Assembly (NCBI GenBank): GCA_002420235.1
Contig: DIHQ01000029.1
Coordinates: 1-43,790 of the forward strand
Length of the DNA: 43,790 nucleotides
Origin: Flavobacteriales bacterium UBA5692
GTDB taxonomy: Bacteria > Bacteroidota > Bacteroidia > Flavobacteriales_D > Sanyastnellaceae
Direction: 5' to 3'
Shown piece by piece: positions 34,498-41,498 of the stretch. The first letter of the stretch is position 1, and each line of letters begins with the position of its first letter. The notes beneath the pieces are model-generated. The model made no database searches, was not told the origin of the DNA, and saw only the letters and a program-made list of their open reading frames with translations. Position numbers and translations under genes: made by a program.

Positions 34498-35784
34498 ATG
34501 CGATACCAATCCCTCTCTTCGGACTTATACAGGACAAATCGTTCCAACTTCATGAATCAAATGAAGCAGCGCTCCATTGCGGTCTTTTTCTCCAATGACA
34601 TTTACCCCACGAGTGCTGACGGCACCTTGCCATTCAAACAAGCGAGTGACATCTTGTGGTTGACTGGGGTTGATCAAGAAGAAACCATTCTATTATTATT
34701 TCCCGATGCTCATAATCCGAGTGATCGCGAAATCTTGTTCACATTGGAAACCAATGAAGAGCTTGCTATCTGGGAGGGGTCCAAATTGGATAAACCTAAA
34801 GCCACTACTGCAACGGGAATCGCCAACATTCAGTGGACCACAGGATTCGAGAAAACCCTCCACCGCCTAATGGCCGAAGCAGATGCTCTTTACCTAAACG
34901 ATAATCCGCATACGCGAGCCCGTAATACCGTTGAGACTCGTACAGACCGTGAGAATGCAGTTTTGCGTGCGAAGTATGCGAACTACGAATTCGAGCGTTC
35001 AGCACCTATTTTGTACACTTTGCGCGCAACCAAATCGCAAGAGGAGGTGGATCAGATGCAACGTGCCTGCGACATTACCAAGGCGGGATTTGAGCGGGTG
35101 TTGCAATTTGTGAATCCAGGGGTGATGGAGTACGAAATTGAGGCGGAGTTCATGCATGAGTTTTTGCGTCGCGGGTCGCGTGGTTTTGCTTATACCCCCA
35201 TTATCGGAAGTGGTTTCAATGCTTGCGTGTTACACTATATCGAAAACAGCAACGAATGCAAAGCAGGAGAGGTAATTTTGATGGACGTAGGAGCGGAATA
35301 CGGTAACTATGCTGCTGATATGACGAGGTGCGTTCCAGTAAGCGGCAAATTCACAGATAGGCAGCGCTCTGTCTACAATTCGGTGCTGAATGTGATGCGT
35401 GGCGCCATGAACCTGCTGAAGCCCGGTGTCAGCCTGCACGACTACCATGTGCAAGTGGGCGATTTGATGACCAAGGAATTATTGGACCTCGGCCTGATCA
35501 CGGCCGATGAGGTGGCCAACGAAAATCCCGCCTGGCCCGCGTACAAAAAGTACTTCATGCACGGCACGTCACACTTCATAGGCTTGGACGTGCACGATGT
35601 GGGGCATTGGCACGAGCCAATTCAAGCAGGTAACGTTTTCACGGTTGAACCGGGCATTTACATTCGTGAAGAAAACCTCGGTATCCGCCTTGAAAATGAT
35701 ATCCTCATCACGGAGGATGGTTACGTGGATTTAATGGCCCACATCCCGCTTGAGGCGGATGAGATTGAAGCCATGATGGCTTAA
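34498..35784 (+). CDS. Xaa-Pro aminopeptidase (aminopeptidase P)
   Basis: Removes N-terminal residues preceding proline; cytoplasmic M24 metallopeptidase. The 428-residue product has the N-terminal AMP_N domain (about 1-165, with SNDIYPTSADGTLPFKQASDILWLTG) and the pita-bread catalytic domain. Metal ligands sit in LMDVGAEYGNYAADMTRCV (two Asp), HGTSHFIGLDVHDVG (His), FTVEPGIYI (Glu) and IRLENDILIT (Glu). The first ATG at 34498 gives the N-terminus MRYQSL, and the promoter box is 4 nt before it. The other in-frame ATGs at 34552 and 34561 would cut into the AMP_N domain. Confidence 0.96.
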   Translation: MRYQSLSSDLYRTNRSNFMNQMKQRSIAVFFSNDIYPTSADGTLPFKQASDILWLTGVDQEETILLLFPDAHNPSDREILFTLETNEELAIWEGSKLDKPKATTATGIANIQWTTGFEKTLHRLMAEADALYLNDNPHTRARNTVETRTDRENAVLRAKYANYEFERSAPILYTLRATKSQEEVDQMQRACDITKAGFERVLQFVNPGVMEYEIEAEFMHEFLRRGSRGFAYTPIIGSGFNACVLHYIENSNECKAGEVILMDVGAEYGNYAADMTRCVPVSGKFTDRQRSVYNSVLNVMRGAMNLLKPGVSLHDYHVQVGDLMTKELLDLGLITADEVANENPAWPAYKKYFMHGTSHFIGLDVHDVGHWHEPIQAGNVFTVEPGIYIREENLGIRLENDILITEDGYVDLMAHIPLEADEIEAMMA

Positions 35785-35846
35785 TCGCGTTTGCGATGCT
35801 CGGCCGTGAAAACTAACATTTTCGACTAATTTTAATTTAATCAAAC

Positions 35847-35954
35847 TCCCATTGATGCATTAAACATGACTTTTTTTGCGTTCGATTTTAGCATTTTCCC
35901 ATTGACGCCAGTTGACCAACCTTATTAATTCAGACGTCGGTTTTTTGCGTTACG
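35847..35954 (+). repeat. Imperfect spaced direct repeat
   Basis: TCCCATTGAYGC occurs at 35847-35858 and 35897-35908, and TTTTTTGCGTTNCG occurs at 35872-35885 and 35941-35954. The two blocks keep the same order in both copies but the spacing differs by 20 bp, suggesting an old duplication with later indels. Confidence 0.5.
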
Positions 35955-36037
35955 GTGCATATAAATTTATTTATTTTGCTATGTCATTTTAGGCCATGAG
36001 CATTGCGCTGGTGATTAGAGGCTCTTATCTGGATTTG

Positions 36038-36070
36038 TTGGCCTACTAGGGATTGACCCAGCTAAATTTG
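36038..36070 (+). promoter_or_regulatory. Putative promoter for the glycosyltransferase leader
   Basis: TTG (36038-36040), 22 nt, then TAAATTTG (36063-36070), an exact TAnnTTTG match. A start site near 36076 would give a leader of about 270 nt before the ATG at 36349. In this AT-rich stretch a chance match is possible. Confidence 0.35.
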
Positions 36071-36227
36071 TTGGAAGTTGAGTGTGACATTCAGGTCTAG
36101 CCTTGTTGAGAATTTGGTTTTTATAGACAGGCAAATCAGGACGAGTTATTGCCATTAGAAAGGTATACCGAGGCAACTAACGACGTAAAGAAATAGGAAT
36201 CTGATTTCATGAGTGTTGGCACTTAAG

Positions 36228-36272
36228 TGGGGTAAAATGGGGAATAGCCCCCAGATGTGGGGTGTGTTTTTT
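36228..36272 (+). promoter_or_regulatory. Mutually exclusive hairpins with T tract (attenuator-like)
   Basis: CCCCA at 36249-36253 can pair with TGGGG at 36238-36242 (6-nt loop; another TGGGG is at 36228-36232) or with TGGGG at 36258-36262 (loop GATG). The second hairpin is followed after 4 nt by six T residues (36267-36272), like a short intrinsic terminator; the first would prevent it from forming. Confidence 0.45.
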
Positions 36273-36296
36273 GAGACTAGAGTAATGTGAACATAT

Positions 36297-36340
36297 CAAA
36301 TTGTAACAATTTGACAATCCCCTTCGTAGGTATTGTCAAA
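36297..36340 (+). repeat. Overlapping inverted repeats before the GT2 start
   Basis: CAAATTGT-A-ACAATTTG (36297-36313) is a perfect 17-bp palindrome. Its right arm overlaps a second perfect 9-bp inverted repeat, TTTGACAAT (36310-36318) with ATTGTCAAA (36332-36340). They share bases 36310-36313, so both cannot form fully together. The block ends 8 nt before the ATG and could be an operator or an RNA switch. Confidence 0.6.
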
Positions 36341-36348
36341 CTGACGAG

Positions 36349-37086
36349 ATGATACGTGACAAGAAAGTTGTTGTGGTAATGCCGGCTTATAATGCTGCGC
36401 AGACACTCCAAAGGACTCTTCAAGAAATCCCAAGGGATGTGGTTGATGAGATCATTCTTGTCGACGATTGTAGTGTAGACAATACTGCTAAGTTAGCCCG
36501 TGAATTTGGAGTTGAGCACGTGATTCGACATAATTCAAACAAGGGCTACGGGGGCAATCAAAAGTCTTGCTACAAGAAGGCACTGGAAATCGGCGCTGAC
36601 ATCGCGATTATGGTACACCCCGACTACCAGTACTCTCCGAAATTGATTGAGTCCATGGTGTACATCATTGCCAACGGTGTTTATCCCGTGGTTTTGGGCT
36701 CACGCATTCTAGGTAAAGGGGCGTTGAAAGGTGGAATGCCTTGGATAAAATACATTGCCAATCGTTTTTTGACGATGTTTCAGAATATACTAATCAATCA
36801 AAAACTTTCGGAATATCACACCGGTTATCGCGCATTTTCCAGGGAGGTTTTGGAGGGCATCCAATTTGAAGAAAATTCAGATGATTTTGTTTTTGACAAT
36901 CAGATGCTCTGTCAAATTTTTAAAGCTGGTTTTGAAATAGGCGAGGTAACCTGTCCAACAAAATATTTTGATGAGGCATCGTCAATTAATTTGATTCGTA
37001 GCGGGATTTATGGACTGGGCGTTATCCGCGAATCCCTCATTTATCGATTGCACGAGCTGGGAATGTTCAAGACAGCGCGATATTAA
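36349..37086 (+). CDS. GT2-family glycosyltransferase (DPM1/DPG synthase-like)
   Basis: A 245-residue GT-A fold transferase. It has VVVVMPAYNAAQTL at the N-terminus, the nucleotide-binding VDD at 38-40, NKGYGGNQKSCYKKAL, and HPDYQYSP (about 90-97) in the place of the metal-binding DxD-type motif. The later part contains YHTGYRAFSREVL. This pattern is seen in dolichyl/polyprenyl-phosphate mannose or glucose synthases and related soluble enzymes. It lacks C-terminal membrane helices. The next gene encodes a membrane transferase that could use a lipid-linked sugar as donor, so the pair probably makes and uses a polyprenyl-phosphate sugar. Confidence 0.92.
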   Translation: MIRDKKVVVVMPAYNAAQTLQRTLQEIPRDVVDEIILVDDCSVDNTAKLAREFGVEHVIRHNSNKGYGGNQKSCYKKALEIGADIAIMVHPDYQYSPKLIESMVYIIANGVYPVVLGSRILGKGALKGGMPWIKYIANRFLTMFQNILINQKLSEYHTGYRAFSREVLEGIQFEENSDDFVFDNQMLCQIFKAGFEIGEVTCPTKYFDEASSINLIRSGIYGLGVIRESLIYRLHELGMFKTARY

Positions 37087-37098
37087 GGCCTAAGTAAC

Positions 37099-38688
37099 AT
37101 GACAAAGGGGGCTCCTTCTACTCACATTTTGAATGCTATCTCATTGATAATAATCGGGGTATCCTGGTTTATCATGGGGAAGTACATGTTTATGAAGGAC
37201 TTGAGCCCAAACGGCGATAACTATTACTATCTGCATTTGATGCAGAGTATGTGGGAAGGAAATGGGTACGGGACAACTATGACAGGTGAATTTAAACCAT
37301 CTAATTGGTTTCCTCCTGGATACCCCACAATCTTGCTTGTTGAGCGCTGGTTGTTTGGCAACAATATCATCCTGTTCAAATGGGCCAATCTGAGTTTTTT
37401 TCTTGGAACCATAGTGTTGGTTTGGCATTGGATGAAAGAAGCAATGAGCAATGGGCACGCTGCGTTTGTAGTCGCTTGTTTGCTCCTAATGAACGGAGGC
37501 TTGTGGCATCTAGGAGCGCAAATCATGTCCGAGATGTCGTTCATGTTCTTTACTTTTTTCGCCCTTTGGTCTTACACTAAAATTCAGCGATTAGAGGCAT
37601 TTTGGAGGTCGCCATGGTTTTATACCACGATCTTTTCACTCGGCATCTCTTGTCTCATCAGGAGCATCGGAGTTGCCGCGGGGGCTGCAATTTTTATGCA
37701 TCTTTTGTTGCAAAAGCAATGGAGGCCTGCACTGGTAGTGCTGATAGGATTTTTGATGTTGACTTCACCGTGGTCGATGCGCAACAAGGCTCTTGGGTTA
37801 CAAGGTCGTTACGCAGAAACAATTTTTAAGAAGAACAATTGGAATCCTGACGAAGGAAAAGTGACCACATGGGAAGACTGGAGGGGTAAAATTACCACTA
37901 ATGTTTACGACACGATATTTCGGGGGACTTTAGATGTTATGGTTCCAGGACAGTATCCAAAAACTCAGGAAAACTGGATATGGATTACGGGAGGGGTATT
38001 GCTTTTACTCATCCTTTTTGGCTTGTTTATTTTAGGGCCTTCTGGCCACGTTATGCTCATATTTTTGGTTTTCACGGGCGCAGCGTTGCTGCTCTGGCAT
38101 GGTGGTAATCAATCACGTTATGTATGGCCGATGGCTCCAGTACTATATGTCGGAGGTGTCACTAGTGTACTAACGCTTTCTTCACGGTTATTGAGGAGGT
38201 TGAATGTCAACCCGGTCCCCGGTTTTGTGTTCATATTATTATTTATGGGTTTTTTAATGAGGCCTAAACTGGACATCTACCAATCCAATGCAATAAACCC
38301 TTTCAATAAAGGCTATAAAAGTTACCTCAGCCTCGCAGACACTATTAAAGATATCCCAATAAATGACCCTATGGTTGTTTGCCGTAAGCCCATGATATTC
38401 CATCATCACTCGAATGCACGAACAGTCAGTTTCCCATTCACCGCTGACTCTGTCCGGATGCTGGAGCATCTCGTATCGAACAAACCGGATTTTATTATTC
38501 TGGACAACATGGGCTATAATTCGGCACACAAGTACTTAACCCCTTTTCTGAACAAGCACAGGGAAATGTACTCAATCGTAACCCAAATGAACCCAAAAAT
38601 GTACCTTCTTCGTTGGCGTCAAGAGCCAGCAGAGAAAAAGTTGAAAGAATGGCGTCAAGCCCTGCAGACTGCCTCTACCGACCACTAA
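37099..38688 (+). CDS. Multi-pass membrane glycosyltransferase, ArnT/PMT (GT39/GT83)-like
   Basis: A 529-residue protein with about ten hydrophobic segments (for example 12-30, 93-110, 121-140, 148-166, 173-210, 300-318, 325-345, 352-372, 380-395) and a soluble C-terminal part of about 130 residues. The acidic motif GDNYYYLHL (about 39-47) in the first outer loop and WFPPGYPTI (about 70-78) match the GT-C layout of polyprenyl-phosphate-sugar transferases such as ArnT and PMT. Sequence otherwise is diverged and the acceptor is unknown. The gene starts 12 bp after the GT2 gene. Both are more A/T-rich than the neighbours. Confidence 0.78.
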   Translation: MTKGAPSTHILNAISLIIIGVSWFIMGKYMFMKDLSPNGDNYYYLHLMQSMWEGNGYGTTMTGEFKPSNWFPPGYPTILLVERWLFGNNIILFKWANLSFFLGTIVLVWHWMKEAMSNGHAAFVVACLLLMNGGLWHLGAQIMSEMSFMFFTFFALWSYTKIQRLEAFWRSPWFYTTIFSLGISCLIRSIGVAAGAAIFMHLLLQKQWRPALVVLIGFLMLTSPWSMRNKALGLQGRYAETIFKKNNWNPDEGKVTTWEDWRGKITTNVYDTIFRGTLDVMVPGQYPKTQENWIWITGGVLLLLILFGLFILGPSGHVMLIFLVFTGAALLLWHGGNQSRYVWPMAPVLYVGGVTSVLTLSSRLLRRLNVNPVPGFVFILLFMGFLMRPKLDIYQSNAINPFNKGYKSYLSLADTIKDIPINDPMVVCRKPMIFHHHSNARTVSFPFTADSVRMLEHLVSNKPDFIILDNMGYNSAHKYLTPFLNKHREMYSIVTQMNPKMYLLRWRQEPAEKKLKEWRQALQTASTDH

Positions 38689-38716
38689 GTGAGACTAATG
38701 GCTCTCTTTTTCTCAC
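38689..38716. terminator. Inverted repeat between convergent genes
   Basis: GTGAGA (38689-38694) and TCTCAC (38711-38716) could form a 6-bp stem between the membrane transferase and the convergent thioredoxin-fold gene, overlapping the stop of the latter. There is no good T tract directly after it on either strand, so terminator function is uncertain. Confidence 0.25.
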
Positions 38717-39963
38717 AAGGTCGCGTTCACCAGCGAGTCCAAGAAAGTCGCTGTTTCCTCGCCGTAGCCCATGTTGCGTTCGATGATGGAGCCGTCGCGG
38801 TCCACCAGGAACCACGTCGGATAGGCGACAACAGGATAGCCTTCGGGCAGGGAATCCAGAATCGCCTGCGGCACATCCAATTCGCGGCGGTCGAGGTAAC
38901 GCTTGACGGTTTTGGCGTCTTGGTGGTGGTTCACGCCCAAGACATGAAATCCCGCGGGCCCAAATTCCTCTTCCATGTGCGCCAAGTGCGGCAAGGCTCG
39001 CATGCACGGTCCGCACCCGATGTACCAGAAGTCAACGTAAACGAGGTCCCCGGCTAGGTCCCCCAACGAAGTCGCAACTCCTGCCAAATCGAATCCCTCG
39101 ATGGCCGGCGCCGCTTCGCCGACCGCGGGCAACGCAGCCATGGCTTCTTCAAACCAATCTCCGTCTCCGCCCCCCGCAACGGCCGGAGTCTTCTCAGGTT
39201 CCCGTGACCACTCCGGTGCGACCCAATCGGCCACAACAAGCTCGACGGTGCCGTCGTTGGTCAGCTCCCATTCCCAATCAATGGCGATGTCGCTTCCGTA
39301 TGCCATGTCGCCTAAGTACCACGACTGTTCGTACCGCACTGGGAGGCCATTCGGCGCCTCGAAGACCCAGCGCTGAACTTCCTGTGATTCAGGGTGGTAG
39401 TCCGCGTCTGTAGTATCGGCGATAGAGGTTTTGGTCATGATGAACTGTTCGGTCTGGTCGGCGTTCGGCAAGACGTGTTCCCATGTGACGCGCACAGCGG
39501 AGTCGCTGACCTGTGCCGCCCACCAACTTGTATCGGTGAGCATGATGGGCAATGTCATTGAGGCGTAGTAGTTCGGGATGCCGTTGGCGTTGTTCGAGCT
39601 GCCCGCGTCCCAATCATTCGTCCTTCGCAGGCTATCGCTGGATATGGAGGTGAGGCGGCTGGCCCACAGGTGCCCCCAATAGCGGTTGGTGTCGCCGTCT
39701 TGGATGAACGCATCGGCGCACCGCCATGCCAAATCGTAGGTGGATTCACCGACCGCATGCGACCGCAACCAGTCCATTCGGACTTCGCGCTCCCAATGCG
39801 AATCGGAGGCGTCCACGTCATTGGAAAGGCGGGCAGTGAAGCTCGCGTTTTGGACTTGGACGAGTGCATCACGTACGTCCAATTCAGAAGTAAAAACGGG
39901 TTCGGGCGGGTTACATGCGCCGAAAATCAACAGGGCGATTGCACCGAATAAACTACGTGTCAT
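38713..39963 (-). CDS. Thioredoxin-fold (TlpA/ResA-like) lipoprotein with unassigned N-terminal domain
   Basis: A 416-residue predicted lipoprotein with lipobox FGAC (Cys16). Residues about 25-265 form a soluble domain I cannot place; it is rich in Asp, Ser, Trp and Tyr. The C-terminal 140 residues are a TlpA-like thioredoxin domain (VGEAAPAIEGFDLAG, then WYIGCGPCMRALP with C317/C320, and the cis-Pro loop YPTWFLVD). Such envelope proteins reduce disulfides or act in thiol redox homeostasis. The gene is visibly more G/C-rich than the upstream glycosyltransferases. TAAGTTTG lies 4 nt before its ATG. Confidence 0.88.
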   Translation of the reverse strand: MTRSLFGAIALLIFGACNPPEPVFTSELDVRDALVQVQNASFTARLSNDVDASDSHWEREVRMDWLRSHAVGESTYDLAWRCADAFIQDGDTNRYWGHLWASRLTSISSDSLRRTNDWDAGSSNNANGIPNYYASMTLPIMLTDTSWWAAQVSDSAVRVTWEHVLPNADQTEQFIMTKTSIADTTDADYHPESQEVQRWVFEAPNGLPVRYEQSWYLGDMAYGSDIAIDWEWELTNDGTVELVVADWVAPEWSREPEKTPAVAGGGDGDWFEEAMAALPAVGEAAPAIEGFDLAGVATSLGDLAGDLVYVDFWYIGCGPCMRALPHLAHMEEEFGPAGFHVLGVNHHQDAKTVKRYLDRRELDVPQAILDSLPEGYPVVAYPTWFLVDRDGSIIERNMGYGEETATFLDSLVNATL

Positions 39964-39967
39964 AATT

Positions 39968-39975
39968 CAAACTTA
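39968..39975 (-). promoter_or_regulatory. Putative -7 promoter element of the thioredoxin-fold lipoprotein gene
   Basis: TAAGTTTG on the minus strand, exact TAnnTTTG match, 4 nt before ATG 39963. It lies in the 19-bp gap after the MiaE-like gene. Confidence 0.55.
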
Positions 39976-39982
39976 GTCTGTT

Positions 39983-40582
39983 TCAGCCGTGCATTGTTTC
40001 CTTCTTTCCATAGTTTCGAATGATTTTGGCTTCATAATCGAGGAATTTCTGCCACCGTGCATCGACGTTAACATTGCCTCCATACTGCCGGGCGAAACGG
40101 ATGAATGTGGTGTAGTGTCCGGCTTCCGAAATCATGAGTTTCCGGTAAAACATGGCCAACTCGGAATCATCGATTTTCTCTGAAAGCATACGAAACCGCT
40201 CGCAAGAACGGGCTTCAATCATAGCAGCGAAGAGAAGGCGGTCAACGAGCTGCTCTTCGCGGGAACCTCCGCGCTTAATGAATTTTGCCAAATCGGCCAC
40301 ATAGCTATCCTTGCGTTCGTGGCCCAACGTGTATCCTCTCTCCTTGATGCGCTCGACGACCATACCAAAATGTTCCATTTCCTCTCGGGCGATTTTGGTT
40401 AGCTCCTCAACAAGGTCTGTGAGCTCGGGATAGCGCACGATGGTACTGATGGCGTTGGATGCGGCTTTCTGCTCACACCAAGCGTGGTCGGTAAGGATTT
40501 CTGAAATGTTGGTTTTGACCAATTTGACCCACCTTGGGTCGGTAGGTAAGCGAAGGCCAAGCATAGGAGATTTTGACGTCAT
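39983..40582 (-). CDS. miaE: tRNA-(ms2io6A)-hydroxylase (MiaE-like)
   Basis: Di-iron enzyme family that hydroxylates the isopentenyl group of ms2i6A37 in tRNA. The 199-residue product is a ferritin-like four-helix bundle with the expected iron ligands: Glu in WCEQKAASNA, REEMEHF, the Glu in MIEARSCERF, and SEAGHY. The substrate would be made by MiaA and MiaB, which are not in the window. The frame is open to 40648, but ATG 40582 overlaps the methyltransferase stop (ATGA) and fits the family N-terminus. MiaE activity is inferred from the family only. Confidence 0.9.
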   Translation of the reverse strand: MTSKSPMLGLRLPTDPRWVKLVKTNISEILTDHAWCEQKAASNAISTIVRYPELTDLVEELTKIAREEMEHFGMVVERIKERGYTLGHERKDSYVADLAKFIKRGGSREEQLVDRLLFAAMIEARSCERFRMLSEKIDDSELAMFYRKLMISEAGHYTTFIRFARQYGGNVNVDARWQKFLDYEAKIIRNYGKKETMHG

Positions 40583-41448
40583 GGTCGTGAGTTGATTCGT
40601 ATTAGGCTGCCAGTGGGAATCCAATGGCCGTCTTCGCCGCGCAAGCACAATTCACCCGATTCAAATTGGGCGGAGGGCAAAATTCGTTCCCAGACGGTTT
40701 CAAGAGCACTTGGCGCAATCCCGCTGTACGTGTTCATAATAATGAAACCACCTGGTTCGAGCAAGTCCGCCACGACGGCGCAAAGGTTAAGTAGATTGTC
40801 TTCTAAGCGCCATTTCTGGCCTTTCGGTCCGAGGCCCCAAGTGGGTGGATCCAAGACAATGCCTTTGTAGGTATTACCTCGTCGTTGTTCGCGTTGGGCA
40901 AACTTGAGGGCATCCTCCACCACCCAGCGAATTCCGTCAAGGCCGCTCAATTCCATATTAATCCGGGTCCAGTCGACTACCTGTCGAATGGCATCCACGT
41001 GCGTGACTTCGGCGCCGACTGAACGAGCCGCGATTGATGCACCACCCGTATAAGCGAAGAGGTTGAGGAACTTGTCTCGGGGCTGCAGGTGTTCAGCGAT
41101 ATATTCCCAGTTGGCCGCCTGTTCGGGGAAAATACCCACGTGTTTGAACCGAGTCATTTCGAGATGAAACCGCAACTGCAACTGAGGGGAACGGTAGTTG
41201 ATGTTCCATCCTTCGGGGACGGTATCCAATGGAACCCAGTTGCCCTTGGCTCGTCCGGTGGGCTCAAAGCGGGCATGAGCTTCGTCCCACGCGTCCGTTC
41301 CCAGTCGGCGGGACCACACGGCCGCGGGGTCGGGCCGGTCGAGCACCAAGTTTCCAAATCGTTCCAAACGAGCACCATCGCCCGAGTCGATGACAGCGTA
41401 CTCGTCCCAGTGCTTGGGCGCCCATCGTTGATAACTGCGTGTAGACAT
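40579..41448 (-). CDS. SAM-dependent methyltransferase (RlmI/RlmK-like)
   Basis: A 289-residue class I methyltransferase. The SAM loop LNLFAYTGGASIAA lies at 128-141, the acidic ribose contact VDAIRQVVDW at 151-160, and the catalytic-type motif DPPTWG at 200-205. This belongs with the RlmI/RlmK group of rRNA methyltransferases, but the PUA domain of RlmI is absent and the target base is unknown. Start ATG 41448 is chosen over an upstream in-frame ATG at 41508, since that would overlap the divergent rnr gene and its promoter. Its stop overlaps the miaE start. Confidence 0.88.
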   Translation of the reverse strand: MSTRSYQRWAPKHWDEYAVIDSGDGARLERFGNLVLDRPDPAAVWSRRLGTDAWDEAHARFEPTGRAKGNWVPLDTVPEGWNINYRSPQLQLRFHLEMTRFKHVGIFPEQAANWEYIAEHLQPRDKFLNLFAYTGGASIAARSVGAEVTHVDAIRQVVDWTRINMELSGLDGIRWVVEDALKFAQREQRRGNTYKGIVLDPPTWGLGPKGQKWRLEDNLLNLCAVVADLLEPGGFIIMNTYSGIAPSALETVWERILPSAQFESGELCLRGEDGHWIPTGSLIRINSRP

Positions 41449-41455
41449 GCGGGGA

Positions 41456-41463
41456 CAAAGGTC
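41456..41463 (-). promoter_or_regulatory. Possible -7 promoter element of the methyltransferase operon
   Basis: GACCTTTG on the minus strand (one mismatch to TAnnTTTG) lies 7 nt before ATG 41448, the same distance as the rlmN element. Confidence 0.35.
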
Positions 41464-41485
41464 GCAAATGCCAAGCGATTGGAAG

Positions 41486-41493
41486 CATCTTTG
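41486..41493 (+). promoter_or_regulatory. Putative -7 promoter element of rnr
   Basis: CATCTTTG, one mismatch to TAnnTTTG, ends 5 nt before the rnr ATG at 41499 and predicts a leaderless or nearly leaderless mRNA. Confidence 0.45.
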
Positions 41494-41498
41494 GGGCC

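Larger units (their letters stand above)
35785..36348 (+). other. AT-rich intergenic region of 564 bp before the glycosyltransferase genes
   Basis: No gene longer than about 60 codons is found here and no homology is recognised. It is visibly more A/T-rich than the flanking core genes. It holds a spaced direct repeat (35847-35954), a possible promoter (36038-36070), a five-codon ORF (36209-36226), and two sets of alternative hairpins (36228-36272 and 36297-36340) ahead of the start codon at 36349. A small RNA or long mRNA leader is possible. Confidence 0.7.

Noticed and set aside
36209..36226. Five-codon ORF as a definite leader peptide gene
   Set aside because: It is too short and has no run of a regulatory amino acid; it is mentioned only as part of the attenuator hypothesis.
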